Origin: Paenibacillus_S vulneris
Lineage (GTDB): Bacteria > Bacillota > Bacilli > Paenibacillales > NBRC-103111
Direction of reading: 5' to 3'
NCBI RefSeq assembly: GCF_039543185.1
Contig: NZ_BAABJG010000023.1
Location: forward strand, 24,738-88,737
DNA: 64,000 nt
Each line of letters starts with the position of its first letter. Positions within the stretch are counted from its first letter, which is position 1. Below are positions 44,940 to 54,651 of the stretch, piece by piece. The notes under the pieces are model-generated. The model saw nothing but the letters and a program-made list of their open reading frames with translations. It ran no database searches and was not told the DNA's origin. The position numbers and the translations under genes were made by a program.

Positions 44940-45842
44940 CTATCGCATTCTAAATAAACTGCACATCAGCTCAACTGCTGCCTGGGAGGTGCGGTTACGA
45001 AGATCCAGTGCAGGATTGACTTCAACGAAATCCGCACTAATCAGCGTTCCGGATTCTCCAATAAGCTCCATGGCCGTCTTGGCTTCCTGGAGACGGATTC
45101 CCCCTGACACAGGCGTACCGACTCCAGGAGCGGCGGATGGGTCCAGACCATCCATATCAAAGCTTACATGAACGCCGTCCGTATGCCCGGATACCGCAGC
45201 CAGAGCACGCTGAACGACCTCCTCCATCCCCATCCGCTTGACATCCCTGGCAGAATAGAGCTGTATCCCCATTCGCCGGATCAGCTCCTCCTCTCCTGGA
45301 TCCAGGGAGCGTGTACCGATAAGAACGACGTGTTCCGGCCGTATCTTTGGCTGATTCCCTCCCAATCGGGTCAGGGCATGATGACCGCAGCCGAGCGAAG
45401 CCGCCAACGACATGCCGTGAACGTTGCCCGACGGACTTGTTTGTATGGTATTCAGATCGCCGTGCGCATCGAACCAAATGACCCCAATCCGCTTCCATTG
45501 TCCCGCCCCGGCAATACTTCCAACCGCAATGCTGTGATCCCCGCCAAGAATGAGCGGCAATCTTCCGTTTTGGATTGAGGCGACGACGGTACGGTACAAT
45601 CTCCGGTTCACCTTTACGATTTCCCGTAAATATTTGGCCTTCGCGCTCCCTATGACAGGCTCGGATGAAGCGGGTGGTACCATAATATCCCCTGTATCTT
45701 TCACTTCCCTGCCTTCCGATCGCAGACGCTGTATCAGCTCCGCACATCGTATTGCATCAGGGCCCATTCGGCAGCCTCTGCTGCCCGCACCCAGATCAAA
45801 CGGGACGCCAATGATATCGATCGGTTTATGCTTCGTTATCAT
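44940..45842 (-). CDS. rocF: Arginase
   Basis: A protein of 300 residues that hydrolyses arginine to ornithine and urea. The binuclear Mn site motifs are all present: GGDHSIAVG, WFDAHGDLNT, HGMSLA and SFDMDGLDPSAAPGVGTP. Typical rocF length. ATG 45842 has GGGGGGAG eight bases upstream; a longer frame overlaps putB. Last gene of the rocD-pruA-putB-rocF operon, 18 bases after putB. Confidence 0.95.
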   Translation of the reverse strand: MITKHKPIDIIGVPFDLGAGSRGCRMGPDAIRCAELIQRLRSEGREVKDTGDIMVPPASSEPVIGSAKAKYLREIVKVNRRLYRTVVASIQNGRLPLILGGDHSIAVGSIAGAGQWKRIGVIWFDAHGDLNTIQTSPSGNVHGMSLAASLGCGHHALTRLGGNQPKIRPEHVVLIGTRSLDPGEEELIRRMGIQLYSARDVKRMGMEEVVQRALAAVSGHTDGVHVSFDMDGLDPSAAPGVGTPVSGGIRLQEAKTAMELIGESGTLISADFVEVNPALDLRNRTSQAAVELMCSLFRMR

Positions 45843-45859
45843 GCTGCCCACTCCCCCCG

Positions 45860-46789
45860 TTACTTGCGCAGTAATCCCTTCAGGACAAAGAACATGTTGG
45901 CCGGTCTCTCTGCGATACGTCGGGTGAAATACGGATACCACTGTTTACCGAAAGGGGTATAGATTCTTACTCGGAACCCGCGTTGAACCAGCTGCAGCTG
46001 GAGCTGAGGGGCTATGCCGTACAGCATTTGAAACTCAAACTGATTTCGCGGAATCTCGTGCTGCTCCGCATAAGCGATCACCGTATCAATGATGTTCGCA
46101 TCATGTGTAGCAACTGCCGTATAATAGCCTCCATCGAGATGGGCTTTCACTAACGCCACATACTGATTATCTACATCGGATTTATTGGGGTAGGCTATGT
46201 TCGCCTCTTCTTTATACGCTCCTTTAACAATTCTTACGTTTGCCGCATACTGCTCCAATCGGATTAAATCATCGGGAGAGCGGTATAAATAAGCTTGCAG
46301 CACCGTTCCGATATGACTTGCTCCGAAACGCTTTACCAGCTTTTCGAACAGCTCCAGCGTCATTTCAGTTAATGTGGAATCTTCCATATCTACCCGTACA
46401 AAATTCCTATAATATTTGGCGGCTCCAGCAATCCGCTCCATATGCCGGGTACAGATTCCCGGGTCTATAGTGCATCCCAGCTGACTAAGCTTTACGGAGA
46501 CATGCGCATCCAGCTGCTTCTCATGAATAACCCGAAGCATTTCCATAATCTGGGCGGCCGCCTCGTCAGCCATAGAAGGGTCTTCTACGCTTTCTCCCAA
46601 ATAATCCAGTGTCACGGCAAGACCTTGACTATTCAGCTCTCTTACCTTTTTCAGCACTCCTTCTAACGACTCGGCAGCTACAAATCGTTGAACCCCCATA
46701 CGCATTCCGTATTTACGGAACATCGACTTCACCATCTCCTGCTCCGCCAAAAAAAGCACTGCACGACGAAACCAGGAATCCATCGGCAT
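45860..46789 (-). CDS. putB: Proline dehydrogenase
   Basis: A protein of 309 residues, a FAD-dependent TIM-barrel that oxidises proline to pyrroline-5-carboxylate. Motifs: VTLDYLGES, VSVKLSQLG, VRVDMEDSTLTEMT, TVLQAYLYRSPDDL, VRIVKGAYKE, ATHDANII, and the C-terminal FEFQMLYGI and RRIAERPAN. Length is that of monofunctional Bacillus enzymes. GGGGGAGG lies seven bases before the ATG. It feeds pruA, encoded just upstream. Confidence 0.93.
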   Translation of the reverse strand: MPMDSWFRRAVLFLAEQEMVKSMFRKYGMRMGVQRFVAAESLEGVLKKVRELNSQGLAVTLDYLGESVEDPSMADEAAAQIMEMLRVIHEKQLDAHVSVKLSQLGCTIDPGICTRHMERIAGAAKYYRNFVRVDMEDSTLTEMTLELFEKLVKRFGASHIGTVLQAYLYRSPDDLIRLEQYAANVRIVKGAYKEEANIAYPNKSDVDNQYVALVKAHLDGGYYTAVATHDANIIDTVIAYAEQHEIPRNQFEFQMLYGIAPQLQLQLVQRGFRVRIYTPFGKQWYPYFTRRIAERPANMFFVLKGLLRK

Positions 46790-46807
46790 GTCATGTCCTC
46801 CCCCTCT

Positions 46808-48358
46808 TCAAAGAAGCTCCGAAACCACTTTGGGCTGGGTAAATAAGAACAAATAGTCCGGGCCTCCGGCTTTGGAATCGGTTCCCGACATATTAAATCC
46901 GCCGAAAGGATGCACGCCTACTACGGCTCCGGTGCATTTACGATTGATATACAAATTGCCGACATGAAACCGCTCCTTGGCCTTGGCAATATGCTCCCGG
47001 TTCCGGGTATATACCGAACCCGTCAAGCCATATTCGGTATTGTTGGCAATGTCCAACCCATGATCAAAATCGGTACAAGGTGTAAAGGCAACAACCGGCC
47101 CGAAAATTTCTTCCTGCATGATCCGCGAATCCGGTGCAGCATCTGCAATAATGGTGGGTGCAATAAAATATCCCGGCAAAGGAAGCGCATGCCCGCCTGC
47201 TGCAATGCGGCCTTCTTCCTTGGCGATTTCAATATACTCCATAATTTTCTTGAAAGAGGCTTCATCAATGACCGGACCGGTATCGTTGGCCGCATCCGTT
47301 ACGTCTCCGACTTTCAGCGCTTTGGTTAAGGCGATGCATCGGTTCAACACTTGATCGTAGACATCCTGGTGAATGATTGCCCGGGAGCATGCGGAGCATT
47401 TTTGCCCCGAATAGCCAAAGGCGGATACGACAATCCCTTTTGCTGCTGCTTCCAGGTCGGCGTCCCGGTCAACCAGAATGGAATCCTTGCCGCCAAGCTC
47501 CCCGATGAACCGTTTCAGCCAGATTTGCTTTGGATTCACCTTAGCAGCCAGCTCCTGTATATGAACTCCGACATCACGCGAGCCGGTGAAGGAAACAAAC
47601 CGTGTAAGCGGATGCTCTACGAGCACATCACCGATTTCGCTCCCACTCCCCGGTACGAAGTTAACCACACCGTCAGGCAAGCCGCAATCGAACAGCAGCT
47701 CTACGAACTTGGCCGCTATGACCGGCGTCTGACTCGACGGCTTCAGCACAACCGTATTCCCACATACGATAGCTGCCGTTGTCATACCTGCCATAATAGC
47801 CAATGGAAAGTTCCATGGCGGAATAATGATGCCCACGCCCAATGGAATATAAGTGAGCTCATTGCGCTCTTGCGCAATGGATATCAGCTCCTTGCGGCCG
47901 CGATCCGATAACTCTATCATTTGGCGCGCATAATATTCCAGAAAGTCGATAGCCTCCGCCGTATCGGCATCCGCCTCCGCCCTGCTTTTCCCTGCCTCGA
48001 GCATGAGCCAGGCATTGAATTCCTGCTTGCGTCTGCGCAAGGCCGCGGCTGCCTTCCATAGCAAGCCCGCCCGGTCAGCCGCACGGACCTGGGACCAGGA
48101 TTGGAAAGCAGACGCTGCAGAGCGTATAGCCTCTTCGGCCAGTGAACGGTCCGCTTTATATACCTTCCCTATGATTTCACTAGGGTTTGATGGATTGACA
48201 GATTCGATGACACCATCCGCTGTCAGCTCCTTTGCACCGATGCGTATTGGATAGCTGCGGCCTAGCTGCCCTTTCACGGCGGCTAATGCTTCCGATAATA
48301 TACGGCTTTCCGCCGGATTCGTGAAATCCGTTAACGGTTCCGGACGATAAGGTATCAT
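46808..48358 (-). CDS. pruA: L-glutamate gamma-semialdehyde (P5C) dehydrogenase
   Basis: A protein of 516 residues, the common final step: glutamate semialdehyde to glutamate with NAD. Catalytic Glu in GELGGKD, nucleophile Cys in SGQKCSACSR, cofactor motifs IIPPWNFPLAIMAGM and FTGSRDVG, C-terminal GGFNMSGTDSKAGGPDYL typical of RocA/PruA. GGGAGGAG precedes the ATG. It lies 22 bases after rocD and 18 bases before putB. Confidence 0.95.
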   Translation of the reverse strand: MIPYRPEPLTDFTNPAESRILSEALAAVKGQLGRSYPIRIGAKELTADGVIESVNPSNPSEIIGKVYKADRSLAEEAIRSAASAFQSWSQVRAADRAGLLWKAAAALRRRKQEFNAWLMLEAGKSRAEADADTAEAIDFLEYYARQMIELSDRGRKELISIAQERNELTYIPLGVGIIIPPWNFPLAIMAGMTTAAIVCGNTVVLKPSSQTPVIAAKFVELLFDCGLPDGVVNFVPGSGSEIGDVLVEHPLTRFVSFTGSRDVGVHIQELAAKVNPKQIWLKRFIGELGGKDSILVDRDADLEAAAKGIVVSAFGYSGQKCSACSRAIIHQDVYDQVLNRCIALTKALKVGDVTDAANDTGPVIDEASFKKIMEYIEIAKEEGRIAAGGHALPLPGYFIAPTIIADAAPDSRIMQEEIFGPVVAFTPCTDFDHGLDIANNTEYGLTGSVYTRNREHIAKAKERFHVGNLYINRKCTGAVVGVHPFGGFNMSGTDSKAGGPDYLFLFTQPKVVSELL

Positions 48359-48380
48359 AACGATCTCTCCTCCCTTGAGA

Positions 48381-49574
48381 TCAATTCAAAACCGCTTTGA
48401 TCTTCTCTAATGCCCAGTCTATCTGTTCCTTGGTGATGATGAGGGGCGGCGCTAACCGGATTGTAAAATGGTGTGTTTCCTTGGCCAGCATGCCTAAGTT
48501 CATCAGTCTTTCACAATAAGGACGTGCCGCGACAGACAGCTCGATGCCGATGAACAGCCCCCTGCCCCGGATATCTTTGACCCTGGATGAGTGAAGCTCT
48601 TGCCTCAGCCTTTCCAGGAAATAGTCGCCGAGCTCTCTGGAACGCTGAATAAGCTGCTCCTCCTGAAGCACCTTAAGCGAAGCTATCGCTACGGCGCAAG
48701 CCAGCGGATTTCCTCCGAAAGTTGATCCGTGTGAGCCTGGGTCAAATACATCCATCAGATCACGGTTCGCGGCAACCCCGGATACGGGGAGTACGCCCCC
48801 GCCTAACGCTTTCCCCAATATATACACGTCGGGAACGACAGCCTCCCAATCGGCCGCAAACCATTGCCCTGAACGGCCCAGACCCGATTGAATCTCATCC
48901 GCTATAAACAACACCTGATGCTTGGCGCATAGATCGGCCGCACTCCGCAAAAAGCCGTCACGGGGAATGCGAATTCCCGCTTCACCTTGGATCGGTTCTA
49001 CCAAAAAAGCGGCCGTCCTGGGACTTATCGCCTGCTCCAAAGCCTCGGTATCGTCAAATGGAATTACCCGGATGCCCGGAGTAAAGGGGCCGAAATGCCG
49101 CCGATATTCCGATGTGCTGGAGCATGATGTCGTCGTCACCGTTCTGCCGTGAAAATTGTTATCGCAAACGATGATTTCCGCCTCGTCGTCCGGGACCTGC
49201 TTCACCCGGTATGCCCACCTGCGGGCCAGCTTGATCGCCGTTTCAACTGCTTCGGCTCCGGTATTCATCGGCAGGAACGCTTCCTTGCCGGTAATCCCGG
49301 ACAGCAGCTCCAGCAGGTCTCCCATCCGCTCATTGTAGAACGCTCTCGAGGTCAGCGTCACTTTATCGGCTTGATCCTTGAGCGCTTGAATAATTCTCGG
49401 ATGGCGGTGCCCCTGGTTTAAAGCTGAATAGCCGCTCAGCATATCCATATATCGTTTGCCCGCCACATCCCGGACCCACACGCCTTCGGCCTGCGCGATA
49501 ACAATAGGAAGCGGATGATAATTATGGGCTCCGAACCTTTCCGATTTTCGTATCATTTCCTGAGTTCTTCTCAT
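48381..49574 (-). CDS. rocD: Ornithine--oxo-acid transaminase
   Basis: A protein of 397 residues, PLP-dependent class III aminotransferase. The PLP Lys lies in YILGKALGGGVLPVSG, the phosphate-binding MNTGAEAVETAIKLARRW and FHGRTVTTTS are present, and ADEIQSGLGRSGQWFA gives the Asp ligand. Start SERFGAHNYHPLPIVIAQAEG matches RocD. First gene of the operon; AGGTGA ten bases before the ATG; a -24/-12 promoter is 50 bases upstream. Confidence 0.95.
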   Translation of the reverse strand: MRRTQEMIRKSERFGAHNYHPLPIVIAQAEGVWVRDVAGKRYMDMLSGYSALNQGHRHPRIIQALKDQADKVTLTSRAFYNERMGDLLELLSGITGKEAFLPMNTGAEAVETAIKLARRWAYRVKQVPDDEAEIIVCDNNFHGRTVTTTSCSSTSEYRRHFGPFTPGIRVIPFDDTEALEQAISPRTAAFLVEPIQGEAGIRIPRDGFLRSAADLCAKHQVLFIADEIQSGLGRSGQWFAADWEAVVPDVYILGKALGGGVLPVSGVAANRDLMDVFDPGSHGSTFGGNPLACAVAIASLKVLQEEQLIQRSRELGDYFLERLRQELHSSRVKDIRGRGLFIGIELSVAARPYCERLMNLGMLAKETHHFTIRLAPPLIITKEQIDWALEKIKAVLN

Positions 49575-49624
49575 TGGACAAGTTTCACCTCACTTCGCGG
49601 ATCCTCTTGATGGTATGAACCGGT

Positions 49625-49642
49625 ATGCAATCCGTTTTCCAG
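49625..49642 (-). promoter_or_regulatory. Sigma-54 (SigL) -24/-12 promoter of the roc/put operon
   Basis: On the minus strand CTGGAAAACGGATTGCAT: the invariant GG and GC are separated by exactly ten bases, with YTGG and TTGCA otherwise as in the consensus (TGGCACG-N4-TTGCA). The start site would be about 42 bases before the rocD ATG. Roc operons of Bacillus are known to use SigL with the activator RocR; no rocR is in the window. Confidence 0.65.
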
Positions 49643-49823
49643 CTTCGCTTACTTCGAGGCTCAGGATAAATATTTGAATTTTCTGATAATATTAAGCAGA
49701 CAACGTTTGTATATCTATCTTATGATTAGCCTATGCATTTGGGTTGGGCGCATGCTCCGTTTTGTACAAATAGAACATTTGTTCTGCATTTGATTGATTC
49801 ATAGCATCCAACAGCTCCCCTTG

Positions 49824-49860
49824 CAAAAAGCAGGCCCCCGGATATCCCGGAAAGCCTGCT
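49824..49860 (-). terminator. Terminator after the NADP-binding oxidoreductase
   Basis: AGCAGGC...GCCTGCT with inner CCGGG/CCCGG and TTTTTGC on the minus strand. Together with the sigma-54 site it accounts for the gap 49575-49924. Confidence 0.85.
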
Positions 49861-49924
49861 CCTGTAAGAAATCAATATGGGGCTTGATAGCACCTCCCTG
49901 ATCTCTGTGATGGGTTGAATTGGT

Positions 49925-50581
49925 TTAAATAGAGTCCACCTGCTCTTCCATCCCGAAAAGCTTGAACGATACATAAGGATAATGACCGTATCGAATGGCT
50001 AATTCCCTTTCGAATAACGTCATTCGCTCGATCGTCCGGTTATTGCTTAGCTTCCCGCCGTCCAGTATTCGAAAGGGAATGCCGTGAAGAAGCCGCATGA
50101 TGGTTTCCTTGGCTTGCTGATCGTCCCCGGTTACGTACACATCGCTCCGTTCGTTATGGTGGATCGGTTGTTCCAATACTTTGAAGAAGGTGTTTTTGAA
50201 GGCTCCGACAACATAGCATTGCGGTATGACCCGCTGAAGCTCTTCTGCTGCCGATGTTCCCCAGTCAGTCGTGAAATCGCTGAAATCGTCCGTGAAGGGA
50301 TTGCACAGATCGACCAGGATTTTGCCCGATAGACAGTCCCTATGCTTTACTGCCCAGGGAATCACATCCCTGAACCAGAGGCTGTGGAAGATGATATCGG
50401 ACTGAAGTGCTTCCTCATATGAAGCGGCTTTGACGCCCAGAGCTTCATAGCCTCCCTCTTCCATCAGTCTGCTGACCTTTTCCTTCGATCGCGAGGCCCA
50501 CAATAGATCCGGTATAACCGGAGAGAGCACCTTAGCCAGCCCTTGTCCCATACGGCCTGTTCCGATAATACTTGCCTTCAT
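49925..50581 (-). CDS. NAD(P)-binding oxidoreductase (F420-dependent NADP reductase-like)
   Basis: A protein of 218 residues with an N-terminal Rossmann motif MKASIIGTGRMGQGLAKVL (GxGxxG), LLWASRSKEKVSRL, and the VVGAFKNTFFKVLEQP region of the NADP-reductase/F420 family. Bacillales lack F420, so another hydride acceptor is likely. Divergent from a LysR regulator. AAGGAGATG precedes the ATG. Confidence 0.8.
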   Translation of the reverse strand: MKASIIGTGRMGQGLAKVLSPVIPDLLWASRSKEKVSRLMEEGGYEALGVKAASYEEALQSDIIFHSLWFRDVIPWAVKHRDCLSGKILVDLCNPFTDDFSDFTTDWGTSAAEELQRVIPQCYVVGAFKNTFFKVLEQPIHHNERSDVYVTGDDQQAKETIMRLLHGIPFRILDGGKLSNNRTIERMTLFERELAIRYGHYPYVSFKLFGMEEQVDSI

Positions 50582-50823
50582 GCCATCATCTCCTTCATCT
50601 GTCGTAAGGACAGAATAAACGAAGATAGGCTGCCTGTGAATTTCCGATTGGTTGCACTGATGTTACCAAAAGTTTCAGCCTGCGAACATGGTCTCTTCTG
50701 AAGCTGCAGACGGTACCGGATCCGTAACGATTATCGTTCACCTTTAGATCCAAATGGCAGCTTGGCAGCCTTCGACCTCTCTGGTATGCTGAAGATCATA
50801 CCCGCTAGAAATCAGGTGATGCC

Positions 50824-51690
50824 TTGAATATCGAATATATAAGAAGCTTTCTGGAGACTGCAAGATGGAACAGCATTTCCAAAGCAAGCGAGAAGCTTCA
50901 TCTGACCCACCCGGCACTCAGCAAACAGCTGCGAGCCATGGAAGCCTATTATGGAGTCGCTCTCTTTCACAGGTCAAACACCGGTGTTGAGTTAACGGAG
51001 GCAGGCAAGCATCTTCTGGAGCGTCTACAGCCTCTCTATCAAGAGCTGTCTGCCATTCGTTCCGAAATGGGCCAATGGAACCAGCAAAGCATCCGTCAAC
51101 TTACGCTCGGCACCCTGCCTACCTTAGCCTCCGGCTATATGCCAGAGAAGGTATATGCTATGGAAGCCGCACAGCTGCAGCTCGATCTCCGTGTGATGAA
51201 TACATCATCCGAGCTATATAGCCGGCTCCAGGCAGGGGAACTCGATGCCATTGTATGTGAACGACTCCCGGAGGGAGTCTCTTCAACCTGGGAGCACACG
51301 TTATTCTCGGAGCCTTATGTTGCTATAGTCTATAAGGAACATCCTTTCTCACAACGAACTTCGGTCTCCCTTGCCGAATTAAGTAAGGAGCCATTCATTT
51401 TGCATACACCGGAATGCAGGATCCGACAGACACTTACAGAGCGAATGGAGCAATCTGACTTTGGTCTCTCTGTCAAAACCGAGGTCGGCTTTAACGAGTT
51501 CATCCTTGGCTATGTGGCTACAGGAGCCGGTATTACCATCTTACCCGAAATGGCTGCACGCAATCTCGCTTCCGCTTCCCTGGCGGCCGTTCCAATTGCG
51601 GATGAGGGGATGGTACGGGTGATTGCATTGACTACGGCCCGTACTGCGGCAGACAAAGGACGTTTGCTGGCGGCTTACCTCAAGCCTTAA
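50824..51690 (+). CDS. LysR-family transcriptional regulator
   Basis: A protein of 288 residues: winged helix 1-60 (IRSFLETARWNSISKASEKLHLTHPALSKQL split as FLETARWNSISKA and THPALSKQLRAME), then the periplasmic-binding-like effector domain (about 90-285). TTG start at 50824 after CAGGTGA. It diverges from the NADP-binding oxidoreductase gene, the probable target, across a 242-base gap. Confidence 0.92.
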   Translation: MNIEYIRSFLETARWNSISKASEKLHLTHPALSKQLRAMEAYYGVALFHRSNTGVELTEAGKHLLERLQPLYQELSAIRSEMGQWNQQSIRQLTLGTLPTLASGYMPEKVYAMEAAQLQLDLRVMNTSSELYSRLQAGELDAIVCERLPEGVSSTWEHTLFSEPYVAIVYKEHPFSQRTSVSLAELSKEPFILHTPECRIRQTLTERMEQSDFGLSVKTEVGFNEFILGYVATGAGITILPEMAARNLASASLAAVPIADEGMVRVIALTTARTAADKGRLLAAYLKP

Positions 51691-51802
51691 CTGGATAAGG
51701 ATCACGGTCCGATTGTTCTAGATTACTAGGCTCCCTTACTTGCCGTATACCCTTATCACGTAGTATCATAACTAGCATCAGAAGCAAAAGGAGCTTGTAC
51801 TT

Positions 51803-52063
51803 ATGAGCGTACACGAAGCAATAACCGCACACACCCGCAAAATGCATTCCCATCTTGAACAATTTCAAGTATTGGACGAGCAGCGAGAAGCTGCTATCGA
51901 TCGCGCCCTGAACCTTTGTGCATCCGGTCAGCCGTTTACCGTTGACGAGATTAATGCCTTTACGGCACGAATTAATGAGCATGCGAAGCACGGCATCTCC
52001 CCTACACGGCCCTATGTTACCGTGGATATGGTCAGAGACTTCGTCAAGCGGTCAGGACACTAG
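51803..52063 (+). CDS. ypbS: DUF2533 family protein (YpbS-like)
   Basis: A protein of 86 residues, VHEAITAHTRKMHSHLEQF and LDEQREAAIDRAL, TVDEINAFTARINEHAK, VTVDMVRDFVKR: matches the DUF2533/YpbS family in length and pattern. All-helical, no known function. AAGGAGCTTGTACTT precedes the ATG. Confidence 0.85.
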   Translation: MSVHEAITAHTRKMHSHLEQFQVLDEQREAAIDRALNLCASGQPFTVDEINAFTARINEHAKHGISPTRPYVTVDMVRDFVKRSGH

Positions 52064-52079
52064 ACACTATCGCTTATGA

Positions 52080-52141
52080 ACAAAAAAAGCTTTGGCACCG
52101 GCATAAAAAGCGATTTTTATCCGGTACAAAGCTTTTTTTAT
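52080..52141. terminator. Bidirectional terminator between YpbS and Nudix genes
   Basis: AAAAAAAGCTTTG...ACCGG, inner AAAAAGCGATTTTT, CCGGT...AAAGCTTTTTTT. A-run and T-run on the two sides serve both strands. Confidence 0.88.
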
Positions 52142-52142
52142 A

Positions 52143-52775
52143 TTATATCAAGGCCTCAATGGTGTCCATTACCAGTGTGAAATAGTCTTTCCCATGCGGA
52201 ACAAAGTCCCCTGCATCAAACGTGCGCTCGACTTCCCTTAACAGGCCGTTACTATCAGGCTCCATTCCATTTGCGCGAATTGGAGCATCCATCTGGCCAT
52301 GGGACAGCCTCCTCACATCCGACAGACGAACCCGATATAACCCGGTAACTTCGTCCTCTTGAAGCCGATAGTCATGAAGCGGTCTATCATCCTTCAGTAC
52401 GAATACGTGGCAAAACTCCCTATCAGTCTTTCCTCCGTCGAGCAACTGTTCCTCTTGATAGATTCCGCAGGAATGGAGCTCCTTAAATTCTACCTGAACC
52501 CCAAGCTCTTCCTCTAACTCCCTAACGCCGTCCTCCACCTGTTCCCCGGCTAGCAAATGTCCGGCACATGAGATGTCGAGCAGGCTGGGGAACGTATCTT
52601 TATCCGGATGCCTCATTTGAAATAACAGAAACCACTCATCCTCCTGCTTAGACAGGATCCAGCATTGAAATGTTTGGTGCCATAAGCCTTGCTCATGAAC
52701 CTGCCGCCGGGTGGCCGTGCCAATAAGCTTCATTTCCCTATCCAAGATGTCAAATGTCTCCAAATCCTGCTTCAT
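52143..52775 (-). CDS. Nudix hydrolase (IPP-isomerase-like subgroup)
   Basis: A protein of 210 residues. Nudix box CAGHLLAGE-x-VEDGVRELEEELG at about residues 76-96; the long C-terminal extension and LETFDILDREMKLIGTATRR N-terminal pattern place it with YfcD-like proteins annotated as isopentenyl-diphosphate-isomerase-like. ATG 52775 is preferred over an upstream ATG at 52799 because AGGATACGA directly precedes it. Confidence 0.87.
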   Translation of the reverse strand: MKQDLETFDILDREMKLIGTATRRQVHEQGLWHQTFQCWILSKQEDEWFLLFQMRHPDKDTFPSLLDISCAGHLLAGEQVEDGVRELEEELGVQVEFKELHSCGIYQEEQLLDGGKTDREFCHVFVLKDDRPLHDYRLQEDEVTGLYRVRLSDVRRLSHGQMDAPIRANGMEPDSNGLLREVERTFDAGDFVPHGKDYFTLVMDTIEALI

Positions 52776-52824
52776 TCGTATCCTGCCCCTTGTCTCCAAT
52801 GTTTACATCTTAGTTTACCAGAAA

Positions 52825-53508
52825 TCAGGAGTACGGGGTAAGCGTCACATAATCTGACAGCTCCATCTTCATATCTTTAATGGCTTGAGAGACCAGCCTT
52901 GCTACAGCTTGTGCACCCTTCTCGTTAAAATGAGTGCAGTCTGTCCCGTTATGGGAGATCATAAACAAATCCTTGGCCTTCTCATATCCGAGGTCGGTGA
53001 AATACTTAAGGCTCAATGTCATCAGATCAAGTACAGGTACCTGCTCTTCTTCTGCTAATTGCTTCATGGCTGTGCAATAATCTTCAAAGTCATTCAGAAA
53101 TCGTCCTTGCTCATAATGCAGCCTTCCTACCGGGGTGATAAGCAGAGGGATTGCTTGCCGTTCTCTGGCGCCGGCGATATACATGCCCAAATAATGCTTA
53201 TATTCTGTGAACGGTTCCGTGTATCTCTCCGGTTTGCTAACCGTGGCATCGTTATGACCCATCTGAATGAACAAGTAATCGTCAGGCTGAATTTCTTCCT
53301 CTATCGCGGCTAGTCTCCCTTCCGCAACGAAAGATTTTGAGCTCCTGCCGCCTATGGCTTTATTCACAAAGCGGACGTCCTCGCTGAAATATTCTGCGAT
53401 ATATTGTCCCCAGCCTGCTTGGGGGGCTGAGCTTTCATTATAGGTTTGTACCGTGGAATCACCGGCTAAATAAATGGTGACTTGCTTTTTCACTGCTTCT
53501 GCTGTCAT
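52825..53508 (-). CDS. Rhamnogalacturonan acetylesterase (SGNH hydrolase)
   Basis: A protein of 227 residues. All four SGNH blocks are visible: GDSTVQ (Ser19), AIGGRSS (Gly), MGHNDAT (Asn) and DCTHFNEKGA (Asp/His). Like YesT/RhgT it has no signal peptide and so would deacetylate imported pectin oligosaccharides. GGAGGATCAGGACA precedes the ATG. It diverges from an AraC regulator. Confidence 0.93.
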   Translation of the reverse strand: MTAEAVKKQVTIYLAGDSTVQTYNESSAPQAGWGQYIAEYFSEDVRFVNKAIGGRSSKSFVAEGRLAAIEEEIQPDDYLFIQMGHNDATVSKPERYTEPFTEYKHYLGMYIAGARERQAIPLLITPVGRLHYEQGRFLNDFEDYCTAMKQLAEEEQVPVLDLMTLSLKYFTDLGYEKAKDLFMISHNGTDCTHFNEKGAQAVARLVSQAIKDMKMELSDYVTLTPYS

Positions 53509-53805
53509 TGTCCTGATCCTCCATATTGTCTTATGCTTCTCTCAGCTATTACTTGCGGTCATCCTGGCACGAACCCTGATAAAATATAGGATGCCAGCGA
53601 TCATCTCAAAGCAGCTGAAGGCGAACCTTTGCCATCATCCTTCCATCCAGCCAGGAGCAAGCCAATTGCGGAATGATATTATTTTAATGAATGACGGGAG
53701 CTGTCTCCTATCGCTTTTCTTTTATAGATTAAGGTTTTATAATAGACATAACAAGCTTAATTTTTTGAACTTATATCAATTTCTGAAACCTACTGGGGGT
53801 CAAGT

Positions 53806-54627
53806 ATGAATAAATTCGTGCTTCCAATTATCACCTCCGAGAAACAGTTTCCTTTTTATGTATATTCTGTTGGGGGCATGGTCAATCAAACTCCGATCCG
53901 GCGGCTGCATGGTTATCCTCATTATGTTTGGCTTCATACGATTCGAGGAGCCGGTAGGCTTCTTTTGAATGGAGTCGAGCATTCCCTGACGGAGCAATCA
54001 GGCTTGCTTCTCTATCCCGAGAGCTCGTATGTCTACTCAGCAGTAGAGGAGCCGTGGGAAACCCATTGGGTTGCCTTTTCAGGGCATGCAGTCGGCAGCT
54101 TTCTTCAGCAGACCGGACTTCACAGCTCTCAAGTGTTCAAACATATAAATCTGCAGCTCCTTGATAGATTGATAAATGATATTTACGTATCAGCGTTATC
54201 TAACCATCCCGACAGCGGGCTTCTCTCCTCGGGAAAGCTTTACAGCTTTTTAATTGAGCTTAGCCGCAGCGTCAATCAGGAGCATTATGAGACTAGCAGC
54301 TCGACCTATCATCGTCTGCAGCCTGTACTTTCCCATATTGAAGCTCATTTATCCGAGGATATTTCCCTAGACCAATTGGCCGAGATCATCCGCGTATCAC
54401 CGCAATATTTATGCCGTTTGTTCAAGCAGTCATTACAAATGAGCCCGGTCATGTATTTAATTCGTTTACGATTGCAAAAGGCAAAGGAACTGCTTCTCGA
54501 TCAGGAAGAGCTCTCCGTAGCGGACATCGGCTCGAGAGTCGGATTTCAGGCTCCCAGCTATTTTTGCGCCGTGTTTAAGCAGCATGAAGGCATGACACCG
54601 TTGGAGTACAGGAAATATTACAAATAG
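53806..54627 (+). CDS. AraC-family transcriptional regulator
   Basis: A protein of 273 residues. An N-terminal AraC-binding cupin (RLHGYPHYVWLHTIRGAGRLLL, in parts), then two helix-turn-helix motifs (ISLDQLAEIIRVSPQYLCRLF and LSVADIGSRVGFQAPSYFCAVF) and KQHEGMTPLEYRK. It diverges from the acetylesterase gene (gap 53509-53805), its likely target. GGGGGTCAAGT precedes the ATG. Confidence 0.9.
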   Translation: MNKFVLPIITSEKQFPFYVYSVGGMVNQTPIRRLHGYPHYVWLHTIRGAGRLLLNGVEHSLTEQSGLLLYPESSYVYSAVEEPWETHWVAFSGHAVGSFLQQTGLHSSQVFKHINLQLLDRLINDIYVSALSNHPDSGLLSSGKLYSFLIELSRSVNQEHYETSSSTYHRLQPVLSHIEAHLSEDISLDQLAEIIRVSPQYLCRLFKQSLQMSPVMYLIRLRLQKAKELLLDQEELSVADIGSRVGFQAPSYFCAVFKQHEGMTPLEYRKYYK

Positions 54628-54651
54628 CCGCTTTGAGGCCCAAATACAAGA

